Shown here one piece after another: positions 54,329 through 63,228 of a DNA stretch of 64,000 nucleotides. The notes under the pieces are model-generated. The model ran no database searches, was not told the origin of the DNA, and saw only the letters and a list, made by a program, of their open reading frames with translations. This stretch comes from Buttiauxella sp049686335 (lineage in GTDB: Bacteria > Pseudomonadota > Gammaproteobacteria > Enterobacterales > Enterobacteriaceae). The translations under genes were made by a program, and so were the position numbers. The stretch's first letter is position 1. Every line of letters begins with the position of its first letter. The stretch lies in assembly GCF_049686335.1 (NCBI RefSeq), contig NZ_JBAVHX010000009.1, positions 124,001 through 188,000 on the forward strand, in the 5' to 3' direction.

Positions 54329-54983
54329 TGGTTCGGGGATTATGGGCTTGCCCTGGGCGGAAGCTGGTCATCAGGTTTATTGCTTTAACGCTGACGGCGC
54401 AAATCACGGCACGTATAAAATCAAGATGCAGCATGAAAATTTACACTATGTAAATTGCTGGATTGAAAGGGGATTTGATGCCCGCCGCCTCGATATGGGC
54501 GTACCTGATCCTGATGTTATTTTCGCTTTCCCCGATTGCACCACGCTTTCGGCGGCAGGCGCAAAACATGAGCGTTCCGAGTCTGCAATGAACGCCGTTA
54601 TCGGTCACGCGCAGCGGGTTGAGGAGCTAGGCAGGCGATATAACGCGGCGTGGATGGTAGAAAACCCAGTAGGAAAAATGTCTACCCTATGGCGCAAGCC
54701 GGATCACTACTTTGACCCGTACCAGTACGGGGGCTACATGACCGGAGAGGAGGAGCAGTATCACCCGCGAATGCCACCGCGTGACGGGTACACGAAAAAA
54801 ACGTGTATTTGGGCTGGTGGGGGTTTCAGGATGCCAGAGCATAAACCGGTGGATCACATCGGTAAGTTTTGGGGCTGGGCTTACCTGGGCGGCAAGTCAC
54901 CAAAGACAAAGCAGTTGAGAAGCCTTACGCCGCGCGGGTTTGCTCGTGCAGTCTTTGAGGCCAACGCTTGCAAGGGGGGGTAG
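54306..54983 (+). CDS. Atypical C5-cytosine-methyltransferase-fold protein
   Basis: 225 residues. Motif I is LFDGSGIMGLPWAEAGHQVYCFNAD; the catalytic-loop position reads FAFPDCTTLSAAG, so the usual PPCQ is PDCT; motif VI reads MVENPVGKM in place of ENV. RKPDHYFDPYQYGG and TKKTCIW match a phage family with PPCT and ENPVG. No target-recognition domain is apparent. ATG 54306 is favoured over TTG 54300 because GGGGG lies upstream. It may methylate DNA or act on another base; substrate unknown. Confidence 0.7.
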   Translation: MVIWSLFDGSGIMGLPWAEAGHQVYCFNADGANHGTYKIKMQHENLHYVNCWIERGFDARRLDMGVPDPDVIFAFPDCTTLSAAGAKHERSESAMNAVIGHAQRVEELGRRYNAAWMVENPVGKMSTLWRKPDHYFDPYQYGGYMTGEEEQYHPRMPPRDGYTKKTCIWAGGGFRMPEHKPVDHIGKFWGWAYLGGKSPKTKQLRSLTPRGFARAVFEANACKGG

Positions 54984-54984
54984 C

Positions 54985-55173
54985 ATGACGCCAACGCGCT
55001 ACATTTCCCTGGAGGAAATGACATCGTTAACTGGTAAAAGCTATAAGTCGCTGTGGTGGATGTGGTCGAAAACGGGCGACTTTCCACGCCCCCACAAGAC
55101 GAAGGGTGGGACTTTTTTGGGCTGGCCTGTTTCGGTTTATGAGGATTGGGTAAGCAAACAGAGTCTTAATTAG
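54985..55173 (+). CDS. AlpA-like/excisionase-type DNA-binding protein
   Basis: 62 residues from ATG 54985 (GGGGGG upstream). The pattern ISLEEMTSLTGKSYKSLWWMWSKTGDFPRPHKTKGGTFLGWPVSVYEDWV is that of AlpA/phage excisionase-like helix-turn-helix proteins with a wing. It is the last prophage gene before attR and is a good candidate for excisionase. Confidence 0.75.
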   Translation: MTPTRYISLEEMTSLTGKSYKSLWWMWSKTGDFPRPHKTKGGTFLGWPVSVYEDWVSKQSLN

Positions 55174-55178
55174 TGTAG

Positions 55179-55205
55179 AGGTCGGGGAAACCCGGCCTTT
55201 TTTAT
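55179..55205 (+). terminator. Terminator at the right end of the prophage
   Basis: AGGTCGGG-GAAA-CCCGGCCT (one G-T pair) followed by a run of T. It ends the rightward early transcript before attR and argU. Confidence 0.88.
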
Positions 55206-55288
55206 TGGTGCTACGAAAATGCGTTATGTATACGCTTATGTAGACGCTATTGGAGGGTGTGACGGTAAAAATATACGTAACTACTTGA

Positions 55289-55339
55289 TTTAAATGGTAC
55301 GCCCTACAGGGCTCGAACCTGTGACCTACGGCTTAGAAG
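55289..55339. repeat. attR: 51-bp direct repeat within argU
   Basis: Identical to 32679-32729. Here the repeat is part of the complete tRNA gene, so the phage carried a 3' tRNA end that restored the gene on insertion. Confidence 0.95.
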
Positions 55340-55371
55340 GCCGTTGCTCTATCCAACTGAGCTAAGGGCGC
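55295..55371 (-). tRNA. argU: tRNA-Arg (UCU anticodon)
   Basis: A 77-nt cloverleaf including the encoded CCA. Acceptor stem GCGCCCT pairs with AGGGCGT; D-arm AGCTCAGTTGG; anticodon loop CTTCTAA gives UCU; T-arm GGTTCGAACC. It decodes AGA. It is the integration site of DLP12-like phages in E. coli. The 3' half derives from the phage copy. Confidence 0.95.
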
Positions 55372-55570
55372 ACTGAAAGTGCTTTTTGTATCGTACCATG
55401 TTTTCGGAACGCTCGGATTATACGGTCAGTACCTTTCTAGTCAATGGCTTTTCATCTACCTGCGCGACTATTAAGCATAAACGCTTAACAATGCCTGACA
55501 GCGAGCCGCGCTTCTGACAAAATAGAAACAATCCCCTCCCTTTTCGATTACAGACGGAATCATCTGACTG

Positions 55571-56437
55571 ATGGCAGCAAAGATTATTGACGGTAAAACG
55601 ATTGCGCAGCAGGTACGGCTTGAAGTTGCTGAAAAAGTGAAAGCCCGAATTGCCGCTGGAAAACGTGCTCCAGGACTTGCAGTTGTACTGGTTGGCGAGA
55701 ACCCTGCATCGCAGATTTATGTCGGTAGCAAACGTAAAGCTTGTGAGGAAGTCGGTTTTATTTCTCGCTCGTATGATTTGCCTGATACCACCTCGGAAGC
55801 AGAGCTGCTGGAGCTGATTGATACGCTCAACGCAGATAACGAAATCGACGGTATTCTGGTTCAGTTACCGCTGCCAGCCGGCATTGACAACGTAAAAGTG
55901 CTGGAACGTATCGACCCGGATAAAGATGTGGATGGTTTCCACCCATACAACATTGGCCGCTTGTGCCAACGTGCGCCGCGTCTGCGTCCTTGTACGCCAC
56001 GTGGCATCGTGACGCTGCTTGAGCGTTACGGCATTGATACCTACGGCCTGAACGCCGTGGTGATTGGCGCATCTAACATTGTTGGTCGCCCGATGAGCAT
56101 GGAACTGCTGCTGGCGGGTTGCACCACCACCGTTACCCATCGCTTCACTAAAAACCTGCGTCAGCACGTCGAGAACGCCGATTTGGTGATTGTCGCGGTC
56201 GGCAAACCTGGCTTCATTCCAGGGGATTGGATCAAGGAAGGGGCGATTGTCGTGGACGTGGGGATTAACCGTCTTGAGAGCGGCAAAGTGGTCGGCGACG
56301 TAAATTATGATGAAGCCGCAGCCAAAGCCTCGTATATTACGCCGGTTCCGGGTGGCGTTGGCCCAATGACCGTCGCCACTCTTATCCAGAATACCTTGCA
56401 GGCTTGCGAGGAATATCATGATGTCGATGGAGAGTAA
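55571..56437 (+). CDS. folD: Methylenetetrahydrofolate dehydrogenase/cyclohydrolase
   Basis: 288 residues, the E. coli length. It interconverts methylene-THF and formyl-THF using NADP. Motifs: VGENPASQIYVGSKRKACEEVGF (substrate Lys), the QLPLPAGID region, and NAD(P) site VVIGASNIVGRPM; C-terminal TPVPGGVGPMTVATL. A close start TTG/ATG ahead is not needed; ATG 55571 fits E. coli. Confidence 0.97.
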   Translation: MAAKIIDGKTIAQQVRLEVAEKVKARIAAGKRAPGLAVVLVGENPASQIYVGSKRKACEEVGFISRSYDLPDTTSEAELLELIDTLNADNEIDGILVQLPLPAGIDNVKVLERIDPDKDVDGFHPYNIGRLCQRAPRLRPCTPRGIVTLLERYGIDTYGLNAVVIGASNIVGRPMSMELLLAGCTTTVTHRFTKNLRQHVENADLVIVAVGKPGFIPGDWIKEGAIVVDVGINRLESGKVVGDVNYDEAAAKASYITPVPGGVGPMTVATLIQNTLQACEEYHDVDGE

Positions 56438-56438
56438 A

Positions 56439-56651
56439 ATGGCGACCTTCTCATTAGGTAAACACCCACACGTTGAATTATGCGATCTGCTGAAGCTGGA
56501 AGGCTGGTGTGAAAGCGGCGCACAGGCGAAAGCGGTGATTGCCGAAGGACTGGTGAAGGTAGATGGCGAAGTCGAAACCCGTAAACGCTGCAAAATCGTT
56601 GCAGGCCAGACGGTTGTTTTTGAAAGTCTGAGCATTACGGTTCAGGCGTAA
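56439..56651 (+). CDS. ybcJ: S4-domain RNA-binding protein YbcJ
   Basis: 70 residues, the E. coli length, with an S4-like fold: LCDLLKLEGWCESGAQAKAVIAEGLVKVDGEVE. ATG 56439 matches the known N-terminus MATFSLGKHPHVEL; it starts 1 bp after the folD stop. A stem CCCTCTCTC/GGAGAGAGGG follows at 56669-56691. Confidence 0.95.
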   Translation: MATFSLGKHPHVELCDLLKLEGWCESGAQAKAVIAEGLVKVDGEVETRKRCKIVAGQTVVFESLSITVQA

Positions 56652-56708
56652 GCTTCCCTTCGCACGAACCCTCTCTCTTTCGGAGAGAGGGACTTACAGA
56701 GTTTTTCC

Positions 56709-57236
56709 ATGCCAACTATCGTTACTCACGCTGCTGTGCCTCTTTGTCTTGGATTAGGACTTGGCAGAAAAATCATTCCTGCGCGTTTAATGCTGGGCGG
56801 CGTCGTTCTCGCCATGTTGCCGGATGCTGACGTGCTGGCGTTTAAGTTTGGTGTGGCTTACGGAAATGCGTTCGGCCATCGCGGGTTTACCCATTCGTTG
56901 TTGTTCGCATTTGTTGTGCCGTTGCTGTGTTTGTTGGGTTACCGCTGGTTCAGAGCTGGCTTTATTCGGGTGTGGTTATTCCTCACGGTTTCGCTGCTTT
57001 CACATAGTTTGTTGGATTCGGTCACTACGGGTGGCAAAGGTGTTGGCTGGCTGTGGCCGTGGTCAGACGACCGGTTTTTCGCCCCCTGGCAAGTCATTCG
57101 CGTCGCACCATTTGCGCTCTCAAGCTACCTCGAACCGCGCGGGCAGGCGGTGATGTGGTCTGAATGGCAATGGGTCTGGTTACCCGGTTTACTGATGGCA
57201 TTTTTATTATTCGTACTGCGTAAAAACTTCCGCTAA
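56709..57236 (+). CDS. ybcI: Inner-membrane metal-dependent hydrolase family protein YbcI
   Basis: 175 residues of the YbcI/YdjM (DUF457) family. Metal-binding motifs HAAVP (N-terminal His), LPDADVLAF and GHRGFTHSLLFA are visible, with several membrane helices and HSLLDSVTTGGKGVGWLWP. It follows folD-ybcJ as in E. coli. Enzymatic substrate not established. Confidence 0.93.
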   Translation: MPTIVTHAAVPLCLGLGLGRKIIPARLMLGGVVLAMLPDADVLAFKFGVAYGNAFGHRGFTHSLLFAFVVPLLCLLGYRWFRAGFIRVWLFLTVSLLSHSLLDSVTTGGKGVGWLWPWSDDRFFAPWQVIRVAPFALSSYLEPRGQAVMWSEWQWVWLPGLLMAFLLFVLRKNFR

Positions 57237-57343
57237 TCCCCCACAAAAATCAGGTTAAAACCTGCGCAACTTCAAATATTCGATAACAGTATGGCTACAA
57301 CTCAGATTTTAGTTGCCGGGAAAAATTCGTTTCGTCAGTATAA

Positions 57344-57370
57344 GTAGAACGTTCTACTAGAACGTTCTAC
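57344..57370. promoter_or_regulatory. Tandem operators before the PTS permease
   Basis: Two abutting palindromes of TAGAACGTTCTA sharing an end (57344-57357 and 57357-57370), 62 bp before the permease start. The AACGTT core resembles MalI-type sites. The LacI-family gene downstream is the likely binder. Confidence 0.7.
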
Positions 57371-57432
57371 TTACCATAAAAACGCGTAAATCTATTAAAC
57401 GCGATGGCGGCGTCAACACCGGGGGATTATCA

Positions 57433-58932
57433 ATGAGTTTGTTATCGAGCGTTACGAAATCGTTATCTAAGCTGTCGATGATAGGGCGTGCATTAATGCT
57501 GCCGATCTCGCTGCTTCCTGCTGCGGGCCTGTTACTGGCCTTTGGCGATAAATTCCATCTACCACTGATGATGAACGCCGGCGGGGTGATTTTTGATAAC
57601 CTGCCGATGCTGTTTGCGATTGGTTCGGCGGTTGGGTTAGCGGCGGAGTCGGGGATTGCGGCGCTGTCGGCAGCGGTGTCAGTGTTTATCATCAACGTGA
57701 CAATTGGTACGGTCTTGAGTATCACGCCAGAAATGGCGGCGGCAGGCGGGAAGTACGCCATGGTGGTCGGCATCCCGACCTTACAGATGGGCGTCTTTGG
57801 TGGGCTGATCTCCGGTATTCTCGCGGCCTGGTGTTATAACAAGTTCCACACCATGCAGTTGCCTGAATTCCTCGGCTTCTTCTCGGGTAAACGCTTTGTT
57901 GCTATTGCGACGGCATTTTTATCCTTCTTGCTCGGGATGGTGCTGCCCTATATCTGGTCGCACATTCAGTCGGGCATTGATGCGCTCTCCGTTGTGGTCA
58001 ACGGCGATAATCAGGCTGCGTCCACCTTTATCTTCGGCCTCGTTGAACGTGCGCTGATCCCGCTGGGGCTGCATCACATCTGGTATCCTTCGTTCTGGTA
58101 TTCGTTTGGCGAATACACCACGCAAGCCGGTCAGGTGATCCACGGCGACCAGACTATCTGGTTCAAAATGCTCGAAGAGGGCACCAAATCCTTCAGCAGC
58201 GACAGCTACCAGAACGCCGGTAAATTCATGCAGGGCGAGTTCCCGCTGATGCTGTTTGCCCTGCCAGCGGCGTGTCTGGCGATGTATCACGAAGCGAACA
58301 CCAAAAATAAGAAAATTGCCTCCGGTATTCTCTTCTCTGCGGCGTTGACCTGTTTCCTGACGGGCATCACCGAACCGGTAGAATTTACCTTTATCTTCGT
58401 CGCGCCAATCCTGTATGTCTTTAACGCGATTATGGCTGGCCTGTCTTATATGTGTATGTATTTGCTGCATGCGCACATCGCCAAGTCGTTCTCGGCGGGG
58501 ATGATTGACTACATTTCATTCGGTATTTTGCCTTCGTTCAACGGCTACCAGACTAACTTCCTGTCGGCGGTGATCGTCGGTGTGCCAATGGCGCTGATTT
58601 ACTACTTCACTTTCCGCTACGTGATTCGCCGTTTTGATGTGAAAACGCCGGGCCGTGCAGATGTGACGGCCAATGCGAATGACAAAACCGACACCGAACT
58701 GGCTGGCGATATCATTGGCCTGCTGGGTGGGGCGGAGAACATCAACTCTGTCGGTTCCTGTATTACACGTCTGCGTCTGGAAGTTGAGAAGAGCGAACAC
58801 GTTGATAAAGATGGCCTTAACAGCCTCGGTGCGCGTGGTGTGGTGTTTGTCGGTGATTCGGGGATTCAGGTGATTTTCGGTGCGCGCGCGCAGTTTATTG
58901 CCCAGACGATGTCCACGATGATCGGTAAGTAA
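57433..58932 (+). CDS. Glucose/maltose-family PTS EIICB permease (MalX-like)
   Basis: 499 residues. An N-terminal EIIC of the glucose superfamily has ALMLPISLLPAAGLLLAFGD, SAVGLAAESGIAAL and FLTGITEPVEFTFIF. The C-terminal EIIB (from about 420) has the phosphorylated Cys in NSVGSCITRLRLEV. No IIA domain is present, so it must use another EIIA (probably Crr). The start site is preceded by tandem operators, and the LacI-family regulator follows. Sugar unknown. Confidence 0.9.
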   Translation: MSLLSSVTKSLSKLSMIGRALMLPISLLPAAGLLLAFGDKFHLPLMMNAGGVIFDNLPMLFAIGSAVGLAAESGIAALSAAVSVFIINVTIGTVLSITPEMAAAGGKYAMVVGIPTLQMGVFGGLISGILAAWCYNKFHTMQLPEFLGFFSGKRFVAIATAFLSFLLGMVLPYIWSHIQSGIDALSVVVNGDNQAASTFIFGLVERALIPLGLHHIWYPSFWYSFGEYTTQAGQVIHGDQTIWFKMLEEGTKSFSSDSYQNAGKFMQGEFPLMLFALPAACLAMYHEANTKNKKIASGILFSAALTCFLTGITEPVEFTFIFVAPILYVFNAIMAGLSYMCMYLLHAHIAKSFSAGMIDYISFGILPSFNGYQTNFLSAVIVGVPMALIYYFTFRYVIRRFDVKTPGRADVTANANDKTDTELAGDIIGLLGGAENINSVGSCITRLRLEVEKSEHVDKDGLNSLGARGVVFVGDSGIQVIFGARAQFIAQTMSTMIGK

Positions 58933-59067
58933 CTTTCCCTGTCATCCTTCAGGCTGCAGCCAACGCCTGTAGCTTGAAGGCTTTAGGGGAAAGGGCAGCA
59001 AAACTCGGTATGTTTACTGGGGGCTTTATGGTATTGATAACAAGGATATTTGGTGTAAAGGAGCAGG

Positions 59068-60084
59068 ATGAAAAAGGTCAATATTATTGATGTGGCACAA
59101 CTGGCTGGAGTGTCTGTCTCCACCGTTTCACTGGTGCTGCGTCAAAAAGGAAAGATCTCGGATGCGACCATCGAAAAGGTCAATGCTGCGATTAAACAGC
59201 TTGGCTATGTTCATAACGTGGCGGCCGCCAATCTGCGTTCCAATACCTCCAATCTTATCGGCCTGATTATCAGGGATTTCAACGATTCCTTCTGCGTTAA
59301 CGTGATGGCGAGCGTGGTTAATTATCTGGAAAAACAAGGTTATATGGTTTTTCTTGGCCATCCACAAAATGATCAAGAACAATTACAACAGTGTTTAACC
59401 TCGTTCACCCAACAAGGCGTGGCAGGGGTGATTTATCTGGATGCCAATCACCGTTTAGCCTCCATTCCTGGCCTGATTGCTGAATGCACATTACCGACAG
59501 TTATCATTTCTGAATCGACGGTGAGTAGTCATCGGGATGTGATTGGGCGGGATAATCGCCAGGCAGGACACCAGGCGACGCGTTATTTGATTGACCGTGG
59601 CCACCGAAATATCGCCTATTTGGGTGGTACGGCGAATAACCTGATGCGCGAAGAACGCTTACTCGGTTATCGCAATGCACTTGCCCAATACAATTTGCCA
59701 TTTCGTGAGGAGTGGGCGCCTGTGTGTGAAAACAACACCGAGGCTGCGGCTCGCTTAACGCGACAGTTGCTTGAGAATAATAGCAAAATCACCGCCATGC
59801 TTTGCCATTCGCCGTCTGCCATTATTGGCTGCCTGAATGGTATTCAGCAGGTCGGGCGAACCGTCGGTAAAGATGTGTTTTTGACTCAGCAAGTTTCACT
59901 GATTGGCTTCGAAGATATGATGCACATTAATCTCACTTCTCCACGCTTTACCTATGTCTCGTCATCCAGCGAAGAAGCGGGTCGACAGGCAGCCACGTTG
60001 ATTGTGAATAAGATTAAAACCCCGACGTTGCCGTCGCAGAAGATTATTATTTCTGGGGAGTTAGTGCCGCGCGAGTCTGCGTAA
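59068..60084 (+). CDS. LacI-family regulator (MalI-like)
   Basis: 338 residues. N-terminal helix-turn-helix IIDVAQLAGVSVSTVSLVLRQKG with the YVHNVAAANLRS hinge; periplasmic-binding-like core with GLIIRDFNDSF, HRNIAYLGG and QVSLIGFEDM. It resembles MalI, which controls malX in E. coli, here without a malY. AAGGAGCAGG lies before the ATG. Probably represses the upstream permease. Confidence 0.9.
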   Translation: MKKVNIIDVAQLAGVSVSTVSLVLRQKGKISDATIEKVNAAIKQLGYVHNVAAANLRSNTSNLIGLIIRDFNDSFCVNVMASVVNYLEKQGYMVFLGHPQNDQEQLQQCLTSFTQQGVAGVIYLDANHRLASIPGLIAECTLPTVIISESTVSSHRDVIGRDNRQAGHQATRYLIDRGHRNIAYLGGTANNLMREERLLGYRNALAQYNLPFREEWAPVCENNTEAAARLTRQLLENNSKITAMLCHSPSAIIGCLNGIQQVGRTVGKDVFLTQQVSLIGFEDMMHINLTSPRFTYVSSSSEEAGRQAATLIVNKIKTPTLPSQKIIISGELVPRESA

Positions 60085-60117
60085 TTCTTCCCCCTCCGCT
60101 TGAAGGGGGATAAATCA

Positions 60118-60528
60118 TCAACGATGGAACTCGCCTGCCGCTTCTGGCTGGTATTGCAGTTCCAGCACTTCAAGATGCGTCTGGTTACCGTTCGGTAACG
60201 TCCAGTTGATTGTTGCACCGACACGCAAACCCAGCAGCGCTGCGCCAACCGGGGCCATCACCGAAAGTTGGTTGTCGCTGTCTGTCAGGTTGACCGGGTA
60301 CACCAGCGTGCGGACATGCTCCTCTTTTGAGGCCAGATCGCGGAATTTCACGCGGCTGTTCATGGTCACGACGTCAGCCGGCATATCTTCAGGCTTACGC
60401 ATTTCTGCTCTGTCCAGTTCGGTGTTCAGTGCCTGAGCGACAGGCTGGTTGGCAAACTGTGGTTGCTCCAGCAATCGGTCGATACGCTCGGCATCAAGTT
60501 CATTAATGATAATGGCTGGTCTGGACAT
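60118..60528 (-). CDS. rnk: Regulator of nucleoside diphosphate kinase
   Basis: 136 residues from ATG 60528, the E. coli length. Recognised from SRPAIIINELDAERID and the GreA-like C-terminal domain VYPVNLTDSDNQLSVMAPVGAALLGLRVG. It binds RNA polymerase near the secondary channel. GGAGAG precedes the ATG. Confidence 0.97.
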   Translation of the reverse strand: MSRPAIIINELDAERIDRLLEQPQFANQPVAQALNTELDRAEMRKPEDMPADVVTMNSRVKFRDLASKEEHVRTLVYPVNLTDSDNQLSVMAPVGAALLGLRVGATINWTLPNGNQTHLEVLELQYQPEAAGEFHR

Positions 60529-60587
60529 ATTTCTCTCCATGTAAAAAAACAGGCACTCTTGTGTCTGATGGCGGACCTTACAAAAGA

Positions 60588-60615
60588 AAACCCTCACTCA
60601 TATGAGTGAGGGTTT
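60588..60615. terminator. Bidirectional terminator between the gluconate permease and rnk
   Basis: Perfect 14-bp inverted repeat AAACCCTCACTCAT / ATGAGTGAGGGTTT, T-rich on the minus-strand side (TTTCTTTTG). It ends the gluconate permease transcript before rnk. Confidence 0.85.
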
Positions 60616-60688
60616 GGTCTGTGATGATGATACTGAGCTTAACGCTTAGATTAAAGCGACTTCAGTCACATTTTAATAACAGCACAGT

Positions 60689-62065
60689 TTACAGAATAAT
60701 GCTGCCTACCAGCGCGAACAGGAAGGCGATTGTCCCGATCAAGGTTTCCATCACGGTCCAGGTTTTCAGAGTGGTTTTCTCGTCCATTTCAAGGAAACGG
60801 CCAACCAGCCAGAAGCCGGAGTCGTTCACGTGAGACAGTACGGTCGCACCACCGGCAATGGCTACCACGATGAAGCACAGGTCAAACTGGCTCAGGCCTG
60901 GGGTGACGGCAACCATTGGGGAAATCAGCGCCGCTGTGGTGGTCAGTGCAACAGTTGCAGAACCTTGCGCCACACGCAGAGCGGTAGAGATAACGAACGC
61001 GGCCACAATCACTGGCATGCCAGTATCGGAGAGCACGCCTGCCAGTGCATCACCAATGCCACTTGCACGCAGAACGCCACCAAACATACCACCCGCACCG
61101 GTCACCAAAATGATGCCGCAAATCGGGCCGAGCGCGCCATCACACACTTTTTCCAGATGCTGACGGCTATGGCGGCCACTAAACACGGCAAGGGAGAAGA
61201 AGACGGTAATCAGCAGTGCGATAGGGGTTTTACCCAACATCCGCAGCAGTTGAATCACGGTGTTATCGGCACTCACCCAACCGAGCACAGTCGCGGTGTT
61301 CAGCCCTGTATCGAGGAAAATCAATACCAGTGGCAGCAGCAGAATCGCTAATACGGTGCTAAATGCTGGTGGCTGGTGTTTCGGGTCGGCTTCCAGGCTT
61401 CCGAGGAAAGAAGAAGGCAATGGAACGTGGAATTTTTTACCGGCGTACAGACCAAACAGATATGCACCGAGATACCAGGTTGGGATCGCGATAACCAGAC
61501 CAACAATCACCAGCAGACCGATGTTTGCACCCAGCAATTCACTGGCAGCAACCGGACCTGGATGTGGTGGCAGCAGGGCGTGCATGACTGCAAACGCACC
61601 GGCAGCTGGCAGCGCATATTTCAGCGTAGAGCCGCCGAACTGCTTAGCCACGCTGAAGATAATCGGCAGCATTACCACCAGTCCCGCATCGAAGAAGATT
61701 GGGAAACCGAACAGCAACGAAGCCACGCCGAGCGCCAGTGGAGCACGATGCGAACCAAACTTTCCGACTAGCGTGTCGGCAAGTACTTTTGCCCCGCCGG
61801 AAATTTCAAGCAAGCGGCCAATCATTGCGCCAAGGCCAACCAGCAGCGCAACGCCTGCCAGGGTGCTACCAAAACCGCCCAAAATTGTTGGGACAATTTT
61901 ATCGAACGGCACGCCAGTCGCCAGGGCGACGACGACACTCACAAGTGTTAAAGCTAAAAATGCATGCACTTTGAAGCGCATGATAAGGATAAGTAGGAGT
62001 ACAACAGCACAGGCTGCGATCCCTAGCAGCGTTCCTGCACCAAGATGTGTTGTTACTTCGGTCAT
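60689..62065 (-). CDS. GntP-family gluconate permease
   Basis: 458 residues with about 12 membrane segments; GntP-family features include GGFGSTLAGVALLVGLGAMIGRLLE, PIFFDAGLVVMLPI, LLPPHPGPVAASELL and GSATVALTTTAALISP. It imports gluconate or a related sugar acid. GntR-like operators lie upstream at 62129-62158. GntT or GntP are the nearest named relatives; I cannot choose. Confidence 0.92.
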   Translation of the reverse strand: MTEVTTHLGAGTLLGIAACAVVLLLILIMRFKVHAFLALTLVSVVVALATGVPFDKIVPTILGGFGSTLAGVALLVGLGAMIGRLLEISGGAKVLADTLVGKFGSHRAPLALGVASLLFGFPIFFDAGLVVMLPIIFSVAKQFGGSTLKYALPAAGAFAVMHALLPPHPGPVAASELLGANIGLLVIVGLVIAIPTWYLGAYLFGLYAGKKFHVPLPSSFLGSLEADPKHQPPAFSTVLAILLLPLVLIFLDTGLNTATVLGWVSADNTVIQLLRMLGKTPIALLITVFFSLAVFSGRHSRQHLEKVCDGALGPICGIILVTGAGGMFGGVLRASGIGDALAGVLSDTGMPVIVAAFVISTALRVAQGSATVALTTTAALISPMVAVTPGLSQFDLCFIVVAIAGGATVLSHVNDSGFWLVGRFLEMDEKTTLKTWTVMETLIGTIAFLFALVGSIIL

Positions 62066-62128
62066 TTGATTGTCCTCTGCGCCGAATTTATAAGTGAAAA
62101 AGGCCTAAGGCATAATTCACCAGATTTC

Positions 62129-62158
62129 TGATACCGGTAACATGATACTGGTAACATC
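62129..62158. promoter_or_regulatory. Two GntR-like operators
   Basis: TGATACCGGTAACATG and TGATACTGGTAACATC in tandem. They resemble the GntR consensus ATGTTACCGGTAACAT of gntT and gntKU. They lie 64 bp upstream of the permease start on its promoter side. Confidence 0.7.
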
Positions 62159-62354
62159 AGCTACTCGGGAATGGACCTGACCATGTTTATTGGCATTTTG
62201 GGAGCAAGGTCAAACTATCCAAAAAAACACATAATCACACCGCTGACGAATTTAAGACCGTAAATCAACCCGCCATCTGAAAAAATTGCATTACGCTGTA
62301 TATGCACCATTCAATCGGGCACTTCGTACGATCATCACCTGTAGAGGAGATATC

Positions 62355-63185
62355 ATGAGCGATTACGACAAACTCACGTTAAAGGACGGCAGTTCTCTTT
62401 ACTTTAAGGATTGGGGAGAAGGACAACCGGTAGTATTCAGCCATGGCTGGCCGTTAACAGCAGATGCGTTTGAAGATCAGATGTTTTTCCTGGGGCAGAA
62501 AGGATTCCGCGTAATTGCACACGACAGGCGCGGGCATGGTCGCTCATCGCAATCCTGGGAAGGTAATCATATGGATCAATATGCTGATGATTTAGCGGAA
62601 TTAACCGCGCATTTAAATCTGAAAGACGCGGTCCACGTGGGCCATTCCACGGGCGGTGGCGAAGTGGTGCGTTACATCGGCCGCCATGGTACCAGCCGTG
62701 TGGCAAAAGCCGTGTTGATTAGTGCCGTGCCGCCGATCATGGTGAAAACCGATTTTAATCCAGACGGCGTTCCCATTGATGTGTTTGATGGGATCCGTGA
62801 AGGCGTGCGTGCCAACAGGGCAGACTTTTTCAAAGAGCTGACTCTGGCATTTTATGGCTATAACCGACCAGGAGCGACCCCCTCGGAAGGTGTAAGGGAG
62901 AGTTTTGTCGAGCAGGGCATGCAAGGGGGCATTAAAGCGCTTTACGACTGTATTAAAGCGTTTTCTGAAACCGACTTGCGCGAAGATCTGAAGAAAATGA
63001 CCATCCCAACGCTGGTTATACATGGCGATGATGATCAAATAGTCCCGTTTGAAACCTGCGGAAAAGTCACGGCGGCGACCTTGCCGGACTCGATATTCAA
63101 AGTGTATCAGGGCGGCTCCCACGGTATCTGTACCACTGAGAAAGACCGGGTGAATGCAGATTTACTGGAGTTTCTGAAAGGGTAA
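62355..63185 (+). CDS. Alpha/beta hydrolase (non-haem chloroperoxidase-like)
   Basis: 276 residues. Oxyanion HGWPL; nucleophile Ser in GHSTGGGEVVRYIGRHG; acid in HGDDDQIVPF; catalytic His in GGSHGICTT. This profile is that of cofactor-free haloperoxidase/arylesterase hydrolases. ATG 62355 has GAGGAGA before it, unlike the longer frame from 62286. Physiological substrate unknown. Confidence 0.9.
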   Translation: MSDYDKLTLKDGSSLYFKDWGEGQPVVFSHGWPLTADAFEDQMFFLGQKGFRVIAHDRRGHGRSSQSWEGNHMDQYADDLAELTAHLNLKDAVHVGHSTGGGEVVRYIGRHGTSRVAKAVLISAVPPIMVKTDFNPDGVPIDVFDGIREGVRANRADFFKELTLAFYGYNRPGATPSEGVRESFVEQGMQGGIKALYDCIKAFSETDLREDLKKMTIPTLVIHGDDDQIVPFETCGKVTAATLPDSIFKVYQGGSHGICTTEKDRVNADLLEFLKG

Positions 63186-63228
63186 CATCCGGGCGGGTGA
63201 GCGAAGTTTCACCCGCCATTTAACCTCT

